The notes under the pieces: model-generated
Told to the model about the DNA's origin: nothing
The model's input: only the letters and a program-made list of their open reading frames with translations
Database searches by the model: none
Shown here: one piece after another, positions 1 to 9,265 of the stretch
Numbering within the stretch: position 1 is the first letter of the stretch
How the letters are laid out: every line of letters begins with the position of its first letter
Made by a program: the position numbers and the translations under genes
Assembly: GCA_964404895.1 (NCBI GenBank)
Contig: CAYOLV010000005.1
Coordinates: 226,137-290,136, forward strand
Source: JBGSUZ01 sp964404895
GTDB lineage: Bacteria > Bacillota > Clostridia > Peptostreptococcales > Acidaminobacteraceae
Length of the DNA: 64,000 bases
Direction of reading: 5' to 3'

Positions 1-478
1 TGGTCATTTCACTCTTCTGAGCACTGGCATTTTGAACCGCGTTATTAGGAAAATAGCTGAGAACCTTATCATCAACACCCTTAATAGCACCTTCTTCAAT
101 GGCTTTGCCGATTAAAGAAGACGTGATGCTCTTCGTTATAGAATAGACAATATGAGGATCTTCTGCCTCATAAGGGGCATAATGACACTCTGCTACGGTG
201 TATCCGTTGCGGATAATTTGCACATGGTGAACATCGTAATTGTAGGTCTCAATACTGTCAAACATGGCTGCAATTTTAGCGCTGTCCATGCCCTGAGCTT
301 CTGGCGTCGAAGTTTTCCACCCCTCAGTTGGCCAATATTCTGGTGCACGACCTTGTCCGCTGGTTGAACTCACGTCTGTGTTTGCCTTGCATCCTGCAAA
401 GCTCCCCGTTACGAGTATAACAATCATCGTAAAAATAAAAATAACATATCCTTTTTTCAACTTAACCTTGACGTTCAT
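1..478 (-). CDS. Beta-lactamase-like serine hydrolase lipoprotein (3' end outside window)
   Basis: The frame is open from an ATG at 478 down to the window edge, giving the first 159 residues. The N-terminus has a basic stretch, a hydrophobic segment and a lipobox-like SFAGC (Cys near residue 30), so it is probably a membrane-anchored lipoprotein. Near residue 115 the sequence YSITKSITS supplies the SxxK nucleophile motif of the class C beta-lactamase / penicillin-binding esterase family. A GGGGGAGG ribosome site precedes the start. The rest of the catalytic domain lies beyond the window, so substrate and integrity cannot be judged. It could be an esterase or D-aminopeptidase rather than a true lactamase. 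Confidence 0.75.
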   Translation of the reverse strand, partial: MNVKVKLKKGYVIFIFTMIVILVTGSFAGCKANTDVSSTSGQGRAPEYWPTEGWKTSTPEAQGMDSAKIAAMFDSIETYNYDVHHVQIIRNGYTVAECHYAPYEAEDPHIVYSITKSITSSLIGKAIEEGAIKGVDDKVLSYFPNNAVQNASAQKSEMT

Positions 479-590
479 CTCTAAACCTCCCCCAATAAAC
501 CCACCATATTTCATGATTTTAAAGATTTATACGTTAAAGTTTAGAATATTCAGATAAATTCGTCACGTTATTTTCTTGTCATAAAATGAA

Positions 591-1616
591 TTATTCGACT
601 TGCTCGTATCCTTTTGGATTCTGCATTTGCCACCGCCATGCATCTTCACAAATTTTTTGGATACCACGTTCTGCACGCCAGCCTAATTCTTTTTCCGCTT
701 TTGATGCATTGGCGTAATTGGTTGCAACATCCCCTGCTCTTCTTTCTGAGATTTTATAAGGGACACTCACATTATTGACAGTCTCAAAAGCATGAATCAC
801 TTCAAGAACGCTGTACCCTCTGCCAGTCCCTATATTAAAAGCTTCTGCACCTTTATGAGTAAGGAGATATTTCAAAGCGCTTAAATGACCTTTCGCCAAG
901 TCCGTCACATGAATATAGTCCCTAATTCCAGTTCCGTCAGGTGTTTCATAGTCATCGCCATAAATCTGCAGTTGACTCAGTTTGCCAACGGCGACTTGGG
1001 TAATATAAGGCATTAAATTACTCGGTATGCCATTTGGATCCTCTCCAATTCTGCCACTTTCATGGGCGCCCACAGCATTGAAATAGCGGAGGATTGCCAC
1101 CGACCAATTCGGGTCGGAATCTGCTAAATCCACCATCATCTGCTCAATCATGAGCTTCGTTCTCCCATAAGGATTAGAGGCTGAAAGGGGGAGTTCTTCT
1201 GTCAAAGGAGATACATTTTCTAAACCATATACCGCCGCTGTTGAACTAAAGACAATCTTTTTGACCTCATGGTTTGTCATACATTCTAGCAATACCAAAG
1301 AACTCATAATATTATGATGGTAGTACTTCAATGGTTCTGCCACAGATTCCCCTACAGCTTTATAAGAAGCAAAATGTATGACCGCCTCTATTTTTTCCTC
1401 TTGCTCAAAGACAACATCTAGTGCTAATCTGTCCTGCAAGTCAATTTCGTAAAATTTAACGTCTTTTCCCGTCAACTCCTTGATCCGGTTAAGGATTTCT
1501 GGCTTGCTATTGGAAAAGTTGTCCACAATCACAACAGAATGCCCCTGATTTAACAATTCCACTGCTGTGTGACTGCCAATATAACCTGTTCCGCCTGTTA
1601 CTAAAATATTGGACAT
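591..1616 (-). CDS. galE: UDP-glucose 4-epimerase
   Basis: GalE interconverts UDP-glucose and UDP-galactose in the cytosol using bound NAD, supplying sugars for envelope polymers. The 341-residue protein has the usual family length. It shows the Rossmann GGTGYIG motif at residues 8-14, SSTAAVYG around 124-131 with the catalytic Ser/Thr, and the YxxxK pair at Y150/K154 in NPYGRTK. A GTG nine bases upstream is also in frame, but the ATG at 1616 sits 5-6 bases after GGGGTGG and is preferred. The downstream beta-lactamase-like gene runs the same way after about 110 bases. Only the epimerisation is certain; the glycan it serves is not visible here. Confidence 0.95.
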   Translation of the reverse strand: MSNILVTGGTGYIGSHTAVELLNQGHSVVIVDNFSNSKPEILNRIKELTGKDVKFYEIDLQDRLALDVVFEQEEKIEAVIHFASYKAVGESVAEPLKYYHHNIMSSLVLLECMTNHEVKKIVFSSTAAVYGLENVSPLTEELPLSASNPYGRTKLMIEQMMVDLADSDPNWSVAILRYFNAVGAHESGRIGEDPNGIPSNLMPYITQVAVGKLSQLQIYGDDYETPDGTGIRDYIHVTDLAKGHLSALKYLLTHKGAEAFNIGTGRGYSVLEVIHAFETVNNVSVPYKISERRAGDVATNYANASKAEKELGWRAERGIQKICEDAWRWQMQNPKGYEQVE

Positions 1617-1872
1617 CTCATCCACCCCTATCTGCCTTATCTTCTATAAATAATATTTTACTACAAACTATTAGTCATGCTACAGAACATCTTATTATAA
1701 ACGGTTAGTCTTAGGATGTATTATTTTTGGCTTTAGTTTCCAAAGTGTAAGTAATTACCAGTATAATTAAATATTTAACAATTCCCTGTACCGATTTCCT
1801 ATTTTTGTGGTATCATCAATATCATGTGTCAAAATTTATTATTAAACATTAATTAGGAGGGAACAAATCGTT

Positions 1873-2757
1873 ATGAAAAAATTGATATCACTATTGACCG
1901 CCTTCGTACTCTTACTTCAAGTAGGTACATTAGGCGCATTTGCAGCAACACCTAGCAAGACTCTTTTTACAGCAGTCACTGAAGTTTATGGGGTTTACGC
2001 TGTTGGCGACAATCACACTGAACTTTCGGTTTTTTCTGCTAAAAAAATGGAGCATATGTTGAGAGACTACAATTCAACAAAGTTTTATACCAATACTGAG
2101 ACTGAATTTAAAGTAACTTCTGTAAAATATACCTTAGCAAAAGACAAAAAATCAGTGAGTGCATCTGCTGTATATGCAGACAAATCGGAGGGTGAATACC
2201 TCTTTAAAAAAGACAGTAAAGGTATCATCTATCTTGAATTTGAAAATGCATCTGGAGTTGCTTACAAATGTCCAAAAACTTACACCACAGTTGACATGGC
2301 GACTAAATATGTAAAAAGTGATAAATTTAAAGCTATTCTCAAGTTAGAAGCCGCACTTGTTATAAAAATCAACCAAACTTTAGATGATATTCAACTTATC
2401 AGAGACAACTTTAATGACAATGATCCCATTAGTGAAACGAATTTCCTTGAAGGCTTCTACTCAGGCCCAGGCGATGCAGAATATATTAATATTGAACTCT
2501 GTTACGACTTTGATAGTTTGACCTATAAAAACTTTAACCAAACTTTAGATGCCACTCTGATTTCAGGTGATGACGACTATACCATTTTCGGCGCTGACAT
2601 TGGCATTGAAGGAAACTTAATGTCTATTATAGAAGATGAGAACAACTTCATGAACTTAACCACTTCTGACCGTTCTACAATTACTCATATCACAATTGTC
2701 ATTGACGGTGAGACACAATATGACAAAGACGTTAACTTTAAATTGGACCTGAACTAA
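1873..2757 (+). CDS. Secreted protein of unknown function
   Basis: A 294-residue protein with a clear Sec signal peptide: Lys-rich start, a hydrophobic core over residues 6-20 and a probable cleavage after AFA near residue 25. The mature part is rich in Lys, Asp, Thr and aromatic residues, has one cysteine pair far apart, and shows no motif I recognise. An AGGAGGG site lies about 8 bases before the ATG. The gene stands alone, followed by a strong terminator, between galE (divergent) and the SLH-domain protein, so a cell-surface role is a reasonable inference and nothing more. Confidence 0.8.
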   Translation: MKKLISLLTAFVLLLQVGTLGAFAATPSKTLFTAVTEVYGVYAVGDNHTELSVFSAKKMEHMLRDYNSTKFYTNTETEFKVTSVKYTLAKDKKSVSASAVYADKSEGEYLFKKDSKGIIYLEFENASGVAYKCPKTYTTVDMATKYVKSDKFKAILKLEAALVIKINQTLDDIQLIRDNFNDNDPISETNFLEGFYSGPGDAEYINIELCYDFDSLTYKNFNQTLDATLISGDDDYTIFGADIGIEGNLMSIIEDENNFMNLTTSDRSTITHITIVIDGETQYDKDVNFKLDLN

Positions 2758-2801
2758 ATTTTATTGATGGAAAAGATTTAGCAAAATCTTGATCCTATTT
2801 C

Positions 2802-2851
2802 AAAAGCCAATTCATTAGAGAAGCTATTTCTCCCTGTGAATTGGCTTTTTT
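2802..2851 (+). terminator. Rho-independent terminator
   Basis: A 12-bp stem (AAAGCCAATTCA pairing with TGAATTGGCTTT) is followed by a T-run. It closes the transcription unit of the secreted protein that ends at 2757. Confidence 0.85.
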
Positions 2852-2978
2852 ATAATTTTTCTGATAATTATTTCCTAGAAGTTGTTAAGAAACCTTCATT
2901 TATTCTAAAAATTTTGATAAAATAAATTTTATATACAAAGTGCATTTTATATAAAGCACATTGACTTGGGGGTTATTT

Positions 2979-5909
2979 ATGAAACAAATGCCATCTTACT
3001 TCATTTCTTTATTACTCATCATTTCTCTAGTCCTTGGATCGGTTCCTATTATTGCCCATGCCGATGGGTATATCCCCTCTGCATCAACCGCAGTTCAGAG
3101 TACCTATTATGTTGTCTCAGGCAGCAGTATCAGTTCTGGACAAAGTGCTATTACCACACAGACCACAGTCTCACAATTTTTAGGAAATTTAGTGGTAACC
3201 TCTGGAGCTGCTTTCAGCGTTCATACCAGTGGGGTTTCATTTGCAAATCCTAGCGACTATGTCAACGGCTTAACTTCTAAAAAAGCAGATAGCAGCACTC
3301 TCGCCATAGGGGATCAGTTGTGGGTTCTTGCAGAAAATCAAGCTGCCCTCGGTCACTACGCAATTGATGTCACTACAACATCCCTGAGCACAGACAATGC
3401 CGTTCTCAGCACAGCTTATCAAGTCAACTCTGTGGCAAATACCATATCCCCTGCCAGCTCTATAATGACCTCTGAAACCCTTGTGGCTAATTTTCTGGCA
3501 AACCTCAGAATTCCTGCTAAAGCTGCGGTAAAAGTCTTAACAAGTGCCCAAGCCGGAACCGTTGTAGACAAGATAACCTTTGACACAGCCGTGGGTATTT
3601 CTATAAACAAACGTTTGAGCCAAGGCGATCAACTTGTCGTCCTATCAGAAAGCGGCGCAGTGAGAAAATATACCCTTTCACTCACGGTTGTGGTGCCATC
3701 GCCTGCAAAAATTGACCCTGCCTTTTCAATGGATCGAAGCACTGGCGTTACCTACCCTACTATAAAAAACAGATTGAGTACTTCAATGGATTTGGTCTTT
3801 TTAGCGAATAAAAATGCCACGGTGCGTTATAAATTATTGTTGGAAACTGAAACAGCTCCTACAAGAGATGCGCTTCTTGCAAGCTTAACCTTCACTGAAT
3901 TAACAGCAGATACTTTAAAAACAGTTAAACTCACTGGTTTAAGCGCAACCGCCAATTACAAACTCTATGCGATTTTAATCGATTCTGCAGGTAATACCAG
4001 CAGTTTAGTCACCCGCCTCTCAGACGTCTCTGAGTTGGATAAAACGCCACCTAAAATAGTCACTGCCAGAGTAAGCAAAATAACGGCAAATTCAGCGGTG
4101 TTGACCATGCAGTTTGACGAAAAAGGACAATACAACACCTACCAACTTCTAGCCTCTAAAGACCAACCTTCTTCAACCACAATGGCGTCTCAAAAGTATG
4201 CGCCTCACGAAGCCAATATCACTGTACAAACCACATACTCACGACTCCTGCCGGGAGTAGAGTATAACATCTGGGCAACTGCAAAAGATACATCAGGAAA
4301 TAGTACAGGCGTCTTTAAAGCCGCTACGTTTAAAACATTGGGATCTGATTCAACTGCACCTTACTTTGAAAGCGGCTATCCTAAAATCACCGTAAAAAAC
4401 ACTTCTGTCACCTTCACCTGCAAATCAAATGAAGAGGCTACTTTAAGATACCTCATTCAAGAGACTTCAAAAGCGACGCCCGCTAAAACCAGCCTTTTCA
4501 AATCGGGTATTACCATGAATCTCCCTGAAAGAGCAGAACGTACAGAAAACCTCATTAAATCCGCTGGGACTTATACCGTCTATATGATTTTAACAGACAG
4601 TTACAACAACGATTCCGCAGTGGTCAAATACAATTTCACTACTGGCGACAACATCGACACGACAATTGAGCCCAAAAACACACCTGATAAGACCACCGCG
4701 TCCCCTGAGTTTATAAAGTCTAAAGAAGAAGTTATTGGTGGCAACCGCCATACTACTTTCATTTTGGATCCTGCAGGACTCATGGATAAAGTTAATTCAG
4801 AGTATAGACGCATCCAAAGCCTCCCTAAAAATTCAAATGCCCTTAGCAGAGAAAGAATTCATATTGAGCTCATGATGCCAACAGATGCCAACTTCTACAA
4901 AAAAGTAGAAGTCAACGCCAATACCTTTAAACAACTGGTTGATAAAAATGTTACCTTCGATATTAAGTCTGACTTTGGCAGCTATAACCTCCCTGCCGAA
5001 GAATTAAAAAAGGCTCTTACTAACAGTGTTTCTGCCTCAGCAAGCATTCAAATATTCATTAAAAACGCCGAAGCCGCTGTGAAGTCCTCTATCACAACAG
5101 CCCTTGGCACAAAAGGTACAATGGTAGCAAACCCTGTATCCTTCGATGTCCTATTGGTTGATGGCAGCAAGACAACTGAAGTTAAGAATTTTTCTCAATA
5201 TGTTTCAAGAACCATTACGGCTCCTAACCAAAATATGACCACTGCTTTGGTATTAGGCAGTAATGGCAAATTATATCATGTCCCAACCTATGTCACTGGA
5301 AATCTGACAGCTAAAGCAACTGCAAGCATTAACTCCACAAGCAATTCTGTGTATACGGTGATCTCCAATAGACGCCAGTTTAAAGATGTTGCAGGTCTTA
5401 AATATGAACCTATGATTAATAATATGGCCTCTCGCTACATCATTGAAGGGACTTCTAAAGACACCTTCAGCCCAAACAGCGAAGTCACTCGAGCACAATT
5501 TTCAACCATGCTCACCCGTGCGCTGGGCCTTTACCGTGGTGAAATGGGTCGTAAAACCTTCGCAGACAATACAAAAGTAGTCGATTTAGCAGTGGGCATC
5601 ACCGTTGCTGCAGATAATGGCTTAATCAAAGGCTATGCAAATGGCACTGTGAACCCCAATGCCAGCATTACGTCTGAGCAATTAGCCTCAATGCTTTACA
5701 ATGCGTCACAAAAATTTGCCCCTGTCTCTGATTCTAAAAAGAACTTGGCTAAAAAAGTTTCAACAGGCACTTGGTCAGATGCCAGCGTGGTATTTGCAAG
5801 TTCTACAGGCATGATTGAAAACTTCCAAAAAAATCATAAAGTGACTCGAGCTGAAGCGGCTTATGCCATTTATATGCTTTTGGTACAATCTGAGCTCATC
5901 AACAAATAA
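2979..5909 (+). CDS. Large surface protein with fibronectin-like modules and C-terminal SLH repeats
   Basis: The 976-residue product starts at an ATG 7 bases after a G-rich ribosome site; a TTG 18 bases upstream is in frame but has no site. Residues 1-31 form a signal peptide. Roughly 260-345, 365-455 and 465-560 are beta-rich modules resembling fibronectin type III domains (for example TPPKIVTARVS and LLPGVEYNIWATAKD). From about residue 801 there are three S-layer homology repeats with the hallmark FxDV, G.I.G and ITxxQ/VTRAE elements. SLH repeats bind pyruvylated secondary cell-wall polymers, so the protein should be anchored non-covalently on the outside of the wall. Ligand or enzymatic function is not evident. 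A bidirectional terminator follows. Confidence 0.88.
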   Translation: MKQMPSYFISLLLIISLVLGSVPIIAHADGYIPSASTAVQSTYYVVSGSSISSGQSAITTQTTVSQFLGNLVVTSGAAFSVHTSGVSFANPSDYVNGLTSKKADSSTLAIGDQLWVLAENQAALGHYAIDVTTTSLSTDNAVLSTAYQVNSVANTISPASSIMTSETLVANFLANLRIPAKAAVKVLTSAQAGTVVDKITFDTAVGISINKRLSQGDQLVVLSESGAVRKYTLSLTVVVPSPAKIDPAFSMDRSTGVTYPTIKNRLSTSMDLVFLANKNATVRYKLLLETETAPTRDALLASLTFTELTADTLKTVKLTGLSATANYKLYAILIDSAGNTSSLVTRLSDVSELDKTPPKIVTARVSKITANSAVLTMQFDEKGQYNTYQLLASKDQPSSTTMASQKYAPHEANITVQTTYSRLLPGVEYNIWATAKDTSGNSTGVFKAATFKTLGSDSTAPYFESGYPKITVKNTSVTFTCKSNEEATLRYLIQETSKATPAKTSLFKSGITMNLPERAERTENLIKSAGTYTVYMILTDSYNNDSAVVKYNFTTGDNIDTTIEPKNTPDKTTASPEFIKSKEEVIGGNRHTTFILDPAGLMDKVNSEYRRIQSLPKNSNALSRERIHIELMMPTDANFYKKVEVNANTFKQLVDKNVTFDIKSDFGSYNLPAEELKKALTNSVSASASIQIFIKNAEAAVKSSITTALGTKGTMVANPVSFDVLLVDGSKTTEVKNFSQYVSRTITAPNQNMTTALVLGSNGKLYHVPTYVTGNLTAKATASINSTSNSVYTVISNRRQFKDVAGLKYEPMINNMASRYIIEGTSKDTFSPNSEVTRAQFSTMLTRALGLYRGEMGRKTFADNTKVVDLAVGITVAADNGLIKGYANGTVNPNASITSEQLASMLYNASQKFAPVSDSKKNLAKKVSTGTWSDASVVFASSTGMIENFQKNHKVTRAEAAYAIYMLLVQSELINK

Positions 5910-5939
5910 TAAAACATAAGGTGTCCAAACAACAGCAAG

Positions 5940-5982
5940 AAACCCCCTTGTTCATCCAATTAAGTGAACAAGGGGGTTTTTA
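5940..5982. terminator. Bidirectional terminator
   Basis: A perfect 15-bp inverted repeat (AAACCCCCTTGTTCA and its complement) has T-runs on both strands. It separates the convergent SLH-protein and DUF368 genes. Confidence 0.9.
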
Positions 5983-5994
5983 TATAATGAAATA

Positions 5995-6828
5995 TCATTC
6001 AGTTTCAATTCTGCGCTTTCTACTGATATGGCCAAGTCCATAAGAAAGACCCGTTCCAATAATGATGAGAACCAGACCTACTCCCACTTCCGAAAGGGAT
6101 TTAATCCTTGGCATCAAAGTGACAATGGAACCCATGACAAAACCTAGAACCATATAATAAGTATACCCGTAAAACTTAGTAAACATGTAGTGAATCAGCT
6201 TGGCAAGGAGTAGACCCGTTATTCCAAATCCTATGCCCATTGGAATCAACATGGCTAAATTCAGTGTGGATATGCCTGCTAACACCGATTCGTAGACCCC
6301 TGCATACATCAGAATAATCGATGAGCTAATGCCAGGGACAATAGTTCCCAGTGCAATGACACCCCCGTAGAAAAAGGACTCCTGAAAACTCAACGAAGTG
6401 GCTGCAACCCTGCTCGCCCCTTGACTGTCTAAATAAGCAAAAATTAGGGTCAGTGTAAAGGTCACCACAAAGGGGATTAAATATTTTTTAATAAAGCCCT
6501 TCTTATTAGCTTCACCAAACACCGCTGGCAATGAGCCTAGCATTAAGCCGATAAATACAAATTTAACCATGGTTTCGTAATGATCAAATAAGAAAGTCAT
6601 TACATTACTAAAGCCGATAATGCCTACTCCAACGCCTAGTCCAATAGATCCAAGAAAGATCATTTTGTGATAAAAATCTTTGTAGAAAGTTGCAACAGCA
6701 TCGGTCAACTTATCGTAAACCCCTAACATAACCGCGAACGTACCGCCACTCACGCCAGGTGCAACACCACCAACACCAATAATAATACCTTTTATAAAAT
6801 TAATGAATAGTCCCTTTGTTTTGCCCAT
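5995..6828 (-). CDS. DUF368 membrane protein, PopT-type polyprenyl-phosphate transporter
   Basis: A 277-residue protein with about eight hydrophobic segments and the family hallmark VAPGVSGGTFAVMLGVYD near residues 22-39, echoed by IVPGISSSIILMYAGVYE near 163-180. The inverted internal duplication is typical of DUF368 (PF04018). Members of this family and of the DedA family have been shown to return undecaprenyl phosphate to the cytoplasmic face of the membrane for reuse in wall synthesis. That role fits the envelope genes around it. It is a single-gene unit with a terminator shared with the SLH gene. Confidence 0.88.
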   Translation of the reverse strand: MGKTKGLFINFIKGIIIGVGGVAPGVSGGTFAVMLGVYDKLTDAVATFYKDFYHKMIFLGSIGLGVGVGIIGFSNVMTFLFDHYETMVKFVFIGLMLGSLPAVFGEANKKGFIKKYLIPFVVTFTLTLIFAYLDSQGASRVAATSLSFQESFFYGGVIALGTIVPGISSSIILMYAGVYESVLAGISTLNLAMLIPMGIGFGITGLLLAKLIHYMFTKFYGYTYYMVLGFVMGSIVTLMPRIKSLSEVGVGLVLIIIGTGLSYGLGHISRKRRIETE

Positions 6829-6875
6829 AATAACCTCACTGTTTTTGATGTAGGACTATTTTACCATATAAATCT

Positions 6876-6910
6876 TAAAAAAAAATAGCAAAGCCTTCGC
6901 TTCGCTATTT
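6876..6910 (-). terminator. Terminator of the oxygen-defence operon
   Basis: On the minus strand AAATAGCGAAGC pairs with GCTTTGCTATTT and runs into nine T residues, just after the rubrerythrin stop codon. Confidence 0.88.
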
Positions 6911-6921
6911 CTAATTATTTC

Positions 6922-7500
6922 TTAGTAATTATTTTCTTTGATTTCAAAGTAAGATTGAGGTTTTTTACAAGTTGGGCAAGCAGCAGGTGCTTTCTCACCT
7001 TCGTGAACATAACCGCATTCACGGCACTTCCATCTTACTTTGCCGTTCTTAGTGAAAACTTCGCCCTTGGTCAGATTTTCTGCCAGTTTTAAGTAGCGCT
7101 TTTCATGCTCAGCTTCAACCGTTGAAATTAATTTGTAAGAAGCGGCAACTGCTTTAAAGCCCTCTTCTTCAGCGACTTTAGCAAATTGAGGGTACAACTC
7201 TGTATACTCTTCATTTTCCCCCATTGCAGCCGCTTTTAAATTCTCAAGAGTAGTCCCTACTTTTCCTGCAGGGTAAGCTGCAGTAATTTCAAGTGCTTCA
7301 CCAGAAGTTAAGTAATTAAAGAAGATTTCAGCATGAACTCTTTCATTGTCAGCCGTTTCTAAGAAAAGTGCTGCAATTTGCTCATAGCCTTCTTCTATTG
7401 CTTTTTTAGCAAACATGGTATATCTGCCTCTTGCCTGTGATTCCCCAGCAAAAGATTTTAATAAATTCTTTTCGGTTTGTGTCCCTTTGACTTCAGCCAA
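6922..7500 (-). CDS. rbr: Rubrerythrin
   Basis: Rubrerythrin reduces hydrogen peroxide to water in anaerobes, taking electrons from rubredoxin. The 192-residue protein has an N-terminal four-helix ferritin-like domain with diiron-ligand Glu/His motifs (EKNLLKSFAGESQAR near the start, ERVHAEIFF, EAEHEKRY) and a C-terminal rubredoxin-like knuckle with C159, C162, C175 and C178 around WKCRECGY and CPTC. It is the last gene of a five-gene run after rubredoxin, perR, desulfoferrodoxin and ferritin; the electron donor and the regulator are therefore in the same operon. The start follows an AGGAGGG site. Confidence 0.96.
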   Translation of the reverse strand: MAEVKGTQTEKNLLKSFAGESQARGRYTMFAKKAIEEGYEQIAALFLETADNERVHAEIFFNYLTSGEALEITAAYPAGKVGTTLENLKAAAMGENEEYTELYPQFAKVAEEEGFKAVAASYKLISTVEAEHEKRYLKLAENLTKGEVFTKNGKVRWKCRECGYVHEGEKAPAACPTCKKPQSYFEIKENNY

Positions 7501-7528
7501 TGGTAGACCCTCCTTCAGTTAACTTTGC

Positions 7529-8038
7529 TTAAGCAATAACCGGCGCTACAAAGACTCTTGTTGCCAGTTCACGATCTAACATTAAAATACCGTTCCCTTC
7601 GCCATTGATCAATTTCAATTGGCTGAGAATTGCTTCTACATTTGCTTCTTCTTCAACTTGTTCGTCAACGAACCATTTAAAGAAGCTGTTAGAAGCGTGG
7701 TCTTTTTCTTCAATCGCTACGTCAACTAAATTGTTAATCAAATCAGTGACGTGTTGCTCGTGCTTCAGAACGTCTTCAAACACTTCGATAATGCTAGACC
7801 ATTCTGTCTTAGGAGATTCAAATGCAGTAAGAATAGCTCTGCCGCCTCTTTCGCTGATATAATCAAAGAATCTGAGGGCGTGGAACTGTTCTTCTTCGAA
7901 TTGTACTCTCATCCAGTTAGCAAAGCCCGGCAAATTTTGGTCTGCAAAGTATGCTGACATAGATAGATAAAGATAAGCTGAATAAAATTCGGCATTGACT
8001 TGTGCATTGATGACGTCTGCTAATCTTTTTTTCATCAT
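7529..8038 (-). CDS. ftn: Bacterial ferritin (non-haem)
   Basis: A 169-residue ferritin of normal length, storing iron as a 24-subunit shell after oxidising ferrous iron at a diiron centre. Ligand motifs are visible: E17 in AQVNAEFYSAYLYLSMS, the EEEQFHALRFFDY segment near residue 50, and E/Q residues near 94-130 (HEQHV, DEQVEEE). ATG-ATG at the start leaves a one-codon uncertainty; AAAGGAG lies 8 bases before the first. Its place between desulfoferrodoxin and rubrerythrin suggests iron sequestration during peroxide stress, and the PerR-like gene in the operon is the likely controller. Confidence 0.94.
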   Translation of the reverse strand: MMKKRLADVINAQVNAEFYSAYLYLSMSAYFADQNLPGFANWMRVQFEEEQFHALRFFDYISERGGRAILTAFESPKTEWSSIIEVFEDVLKHEQHVTDLINNLVDVAIEEKDHASNSFFKWFVDEQVEEEANVEAILSQLKLINGEGNGILMLDRELATRVFVAPVIA

Positions 8039-8087
8039 GAGTAAAACTCCTTTATGTTCAGATGCTTGGGTTAAATTTCATAGAATT

Positions 8088-8465
8088 TTAGTTTGATTTC
8101 CAATGTCCGTGAACATTACAATATTCTCTCGCCTGAACATCCTTTGCATCAGTGTGGAAATATGCAATTGGGTCGTCGCCAGGGTTCAAGAACGCTGTCA
8201 ACACGCCGTACTCTGTGATTAATTCGACCCATTGAATATAGTGTTCTGCAGTCATAGGGTGAAGTGTTGACCCTACAGTCACTTTATAGCCACCGTCGAT
8301 TTTTTCAACCACGGGTACATGCTTTTCAGTCGAAGAATCTGCTGTCTTTTCTTCCATAAGTTTCATGGTTTCGCCACAACAAACCAAAGTGCCGCCGCCA
8401 GCATGATAAACCTCAACAATATTTCCACATTTTTCGCATTTGTAAACTTCTAATTTCTTTAACAT
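8088..8465 (-). CDS. dfx: Desulfoferrodoxin (two-centre superoxide reductase)
   Basis: Reduces superoxide to peroxide without releasing oxygen. The 125-residue protein has both iron centres. C10, C13, C29 and C30 form the rubredoxin-like Fe(Cys)4 centre I; H49, H69, H75, H119 and C116 form the Fe(His)4(Cys) catalytic centre II, with the E47-K48 pair that helps catalysis. These numbers match the well-studied Desulfovibrio proteins, which supports starting at MLKK (8465) rather than at the upstream in-frame codon; GGAGG lies 7 bases before. The gap to perR is 21 bases. Peroxide produced here would be handled by rubrerythrin in the same operon. Confidence 0.96.
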   Translation of the reverse strand: MLKKLEVYKCEKCGNIVEVYHAGGGTLVCCGETMKLMEEKTADSSTEKHVPVVEKIDGGYKVTVGSTLHPMTAEHYIQWVELITEYGVLTAFLNPGDDPIAYFHTDAKDVQAREYCNVHGHWKSN

Positions 8466-8486
8466 TCGGATTTCCTCCAAGCTTTC

Positions 8487-8927
8487 TTAGTGAACTGCAT
8501 CCGTGCAACGGTCACATAGCCCTTTGAAATACACGTGCTTTTGATGGATCTGGAAACCTGCCAAATGTTCTACCACCGCATCCTCAAGATCAAGGGAGAA
8601 ATCTACGACTCTGCCGCATTTTTCACACTTGAAATGTCCATGAACAGAAGTATCTGCATCATAACGGGTTTCATTTTCTTCAATCGTAATCAAAAGCGCT
8701 ATATTATTCTCTACAAAGAGATTCAATGTATTATATACCGTTGTCTTTGAGAGTGTTGGTATTTCTGTAACTAAATTTCTGTAGATATGATCTACGGTAG
8801 GATGATCCTTCGTATTCATCAGAAATTCAAATATCTTAATCCGTTGATAAGAAGGTTTGATGCCGTTCCCTCTTAAATATTCCCCAATATTGTCTATTTT
8901 ATTACCCACATGCCCTGATTGTTCCAT
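8487..8927 (-). CDS. perR: Fur-family peroxide sensor, PerR-like
   Basis: A 146-residue Fur-family repressor with an N-terminal winged helix (LSKTTVYNTL recognition helix near 59-68) and a C-terminal dimerisation domain. The structural zinc site is complete: C101, C104, C138 and C141. The regulatory metal site has H42, D90, H96, H98 and D109. The residue after the VVD motif is the Asp that distinguishes iron-oxidation-sensing PerR from Fur, so peroxide sensing is well supported. It lies second in the operon it probably represses. Direct autoregulation is inferred from the box in the promoter at 9161-9189. Confidence 0.9.
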   Translation of the reverse strand: MEQSGHVGNKIDNIGEYLRGNGIKPSYQRIKIFEFLMNTKDHPTVDHIYRNLVTEIPTLSKTTVYNTLNLFVENNIALLITIEENETRYDADTSVHGHFKCEKCGRVVDFSLDLEDAVVEHLAGFQIHQKHVYFKGLCDRCTDAVH

Positions 8928-8957
8928 CTACCTCAATACCCCTTCCAAACTTAAAAA

Positions 8958-9119
8958 CTATTCGATGACTTCGAACATATCTTTGCCAACGCCGCAAAGT
9001 GGACAAACCCAATCTTCTGGAATATCTTCAAATGCAGTACCTGGCGCAATGCCACCATCTGGATCGCCGATTTCTGGATCGTATTCCCAATTACAAGCTG
9101 TGCATACATATTTTTTCAT
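8958..9119 (-). CDS. Rubredoxin
   Basis: A 53-residue open frame, short enough to be overlooked, encodes a complete rubredoxin. CTAC near residues 6-9 and CPLC near 39-42 give the four cysteines of the Fe(Cys)4 site, and the conserved WxYDP (WEYDPEIGDPDGGIAPGT) and DWVCP segments are present. Rubredoxin is a one-electron carrier that feeds rubrerythrin and superoxide reductase. GGAGGCAACAAAT precedes the ATG. As first gene after the promoter at 9161-9189, only 30 bases from perR, it is very likely cotranscribed with the peroxide-defence genes. Confidence 0.96.
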   Translation of the reverse strand: MKKYVCTACNWEYDPEIGDPDGGIAPGTAFEDIPEDWVCPLCGVGKDMFEVIE

Positions 9120-9160
9120 ATTTGTTGCCTCCTCTTTTATAGTGTTTTAATTGTATAGAC

Positions 9161-9189
9161 ATTTTACACGCTTATTCTTATTCTAGCAA
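9161..9189 (-). promoter_or_regulatory. Promoter of the rubredoxin operon with PerR-like box
   Basis: On the minus strand TTGCTA (9189-9184) and TAAAAT (9166-9161) are 17 bases apart. Between them, 9186-9172 reads CTAGAATAAGAATAA, which agrees at 10 of 14 defined positions with the PerR consensus TTATAATNATTATAA. Binding there would block polymerase. Confidence 0.6.
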
Positions 9190-9265
9190 TGTTTTAATAA
9201 CAAATTTGATATGCTTTGGTAAATGGAACGTCAGGGGATTGGTCAAAACTTACGCTTTGGCAAAA

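Noticed and set aside
152..367. 71-residue plus-strand frame
   Set aside because: It is antisense to the beta-lactamase-like lipoprotein gene and has no ribosome site.
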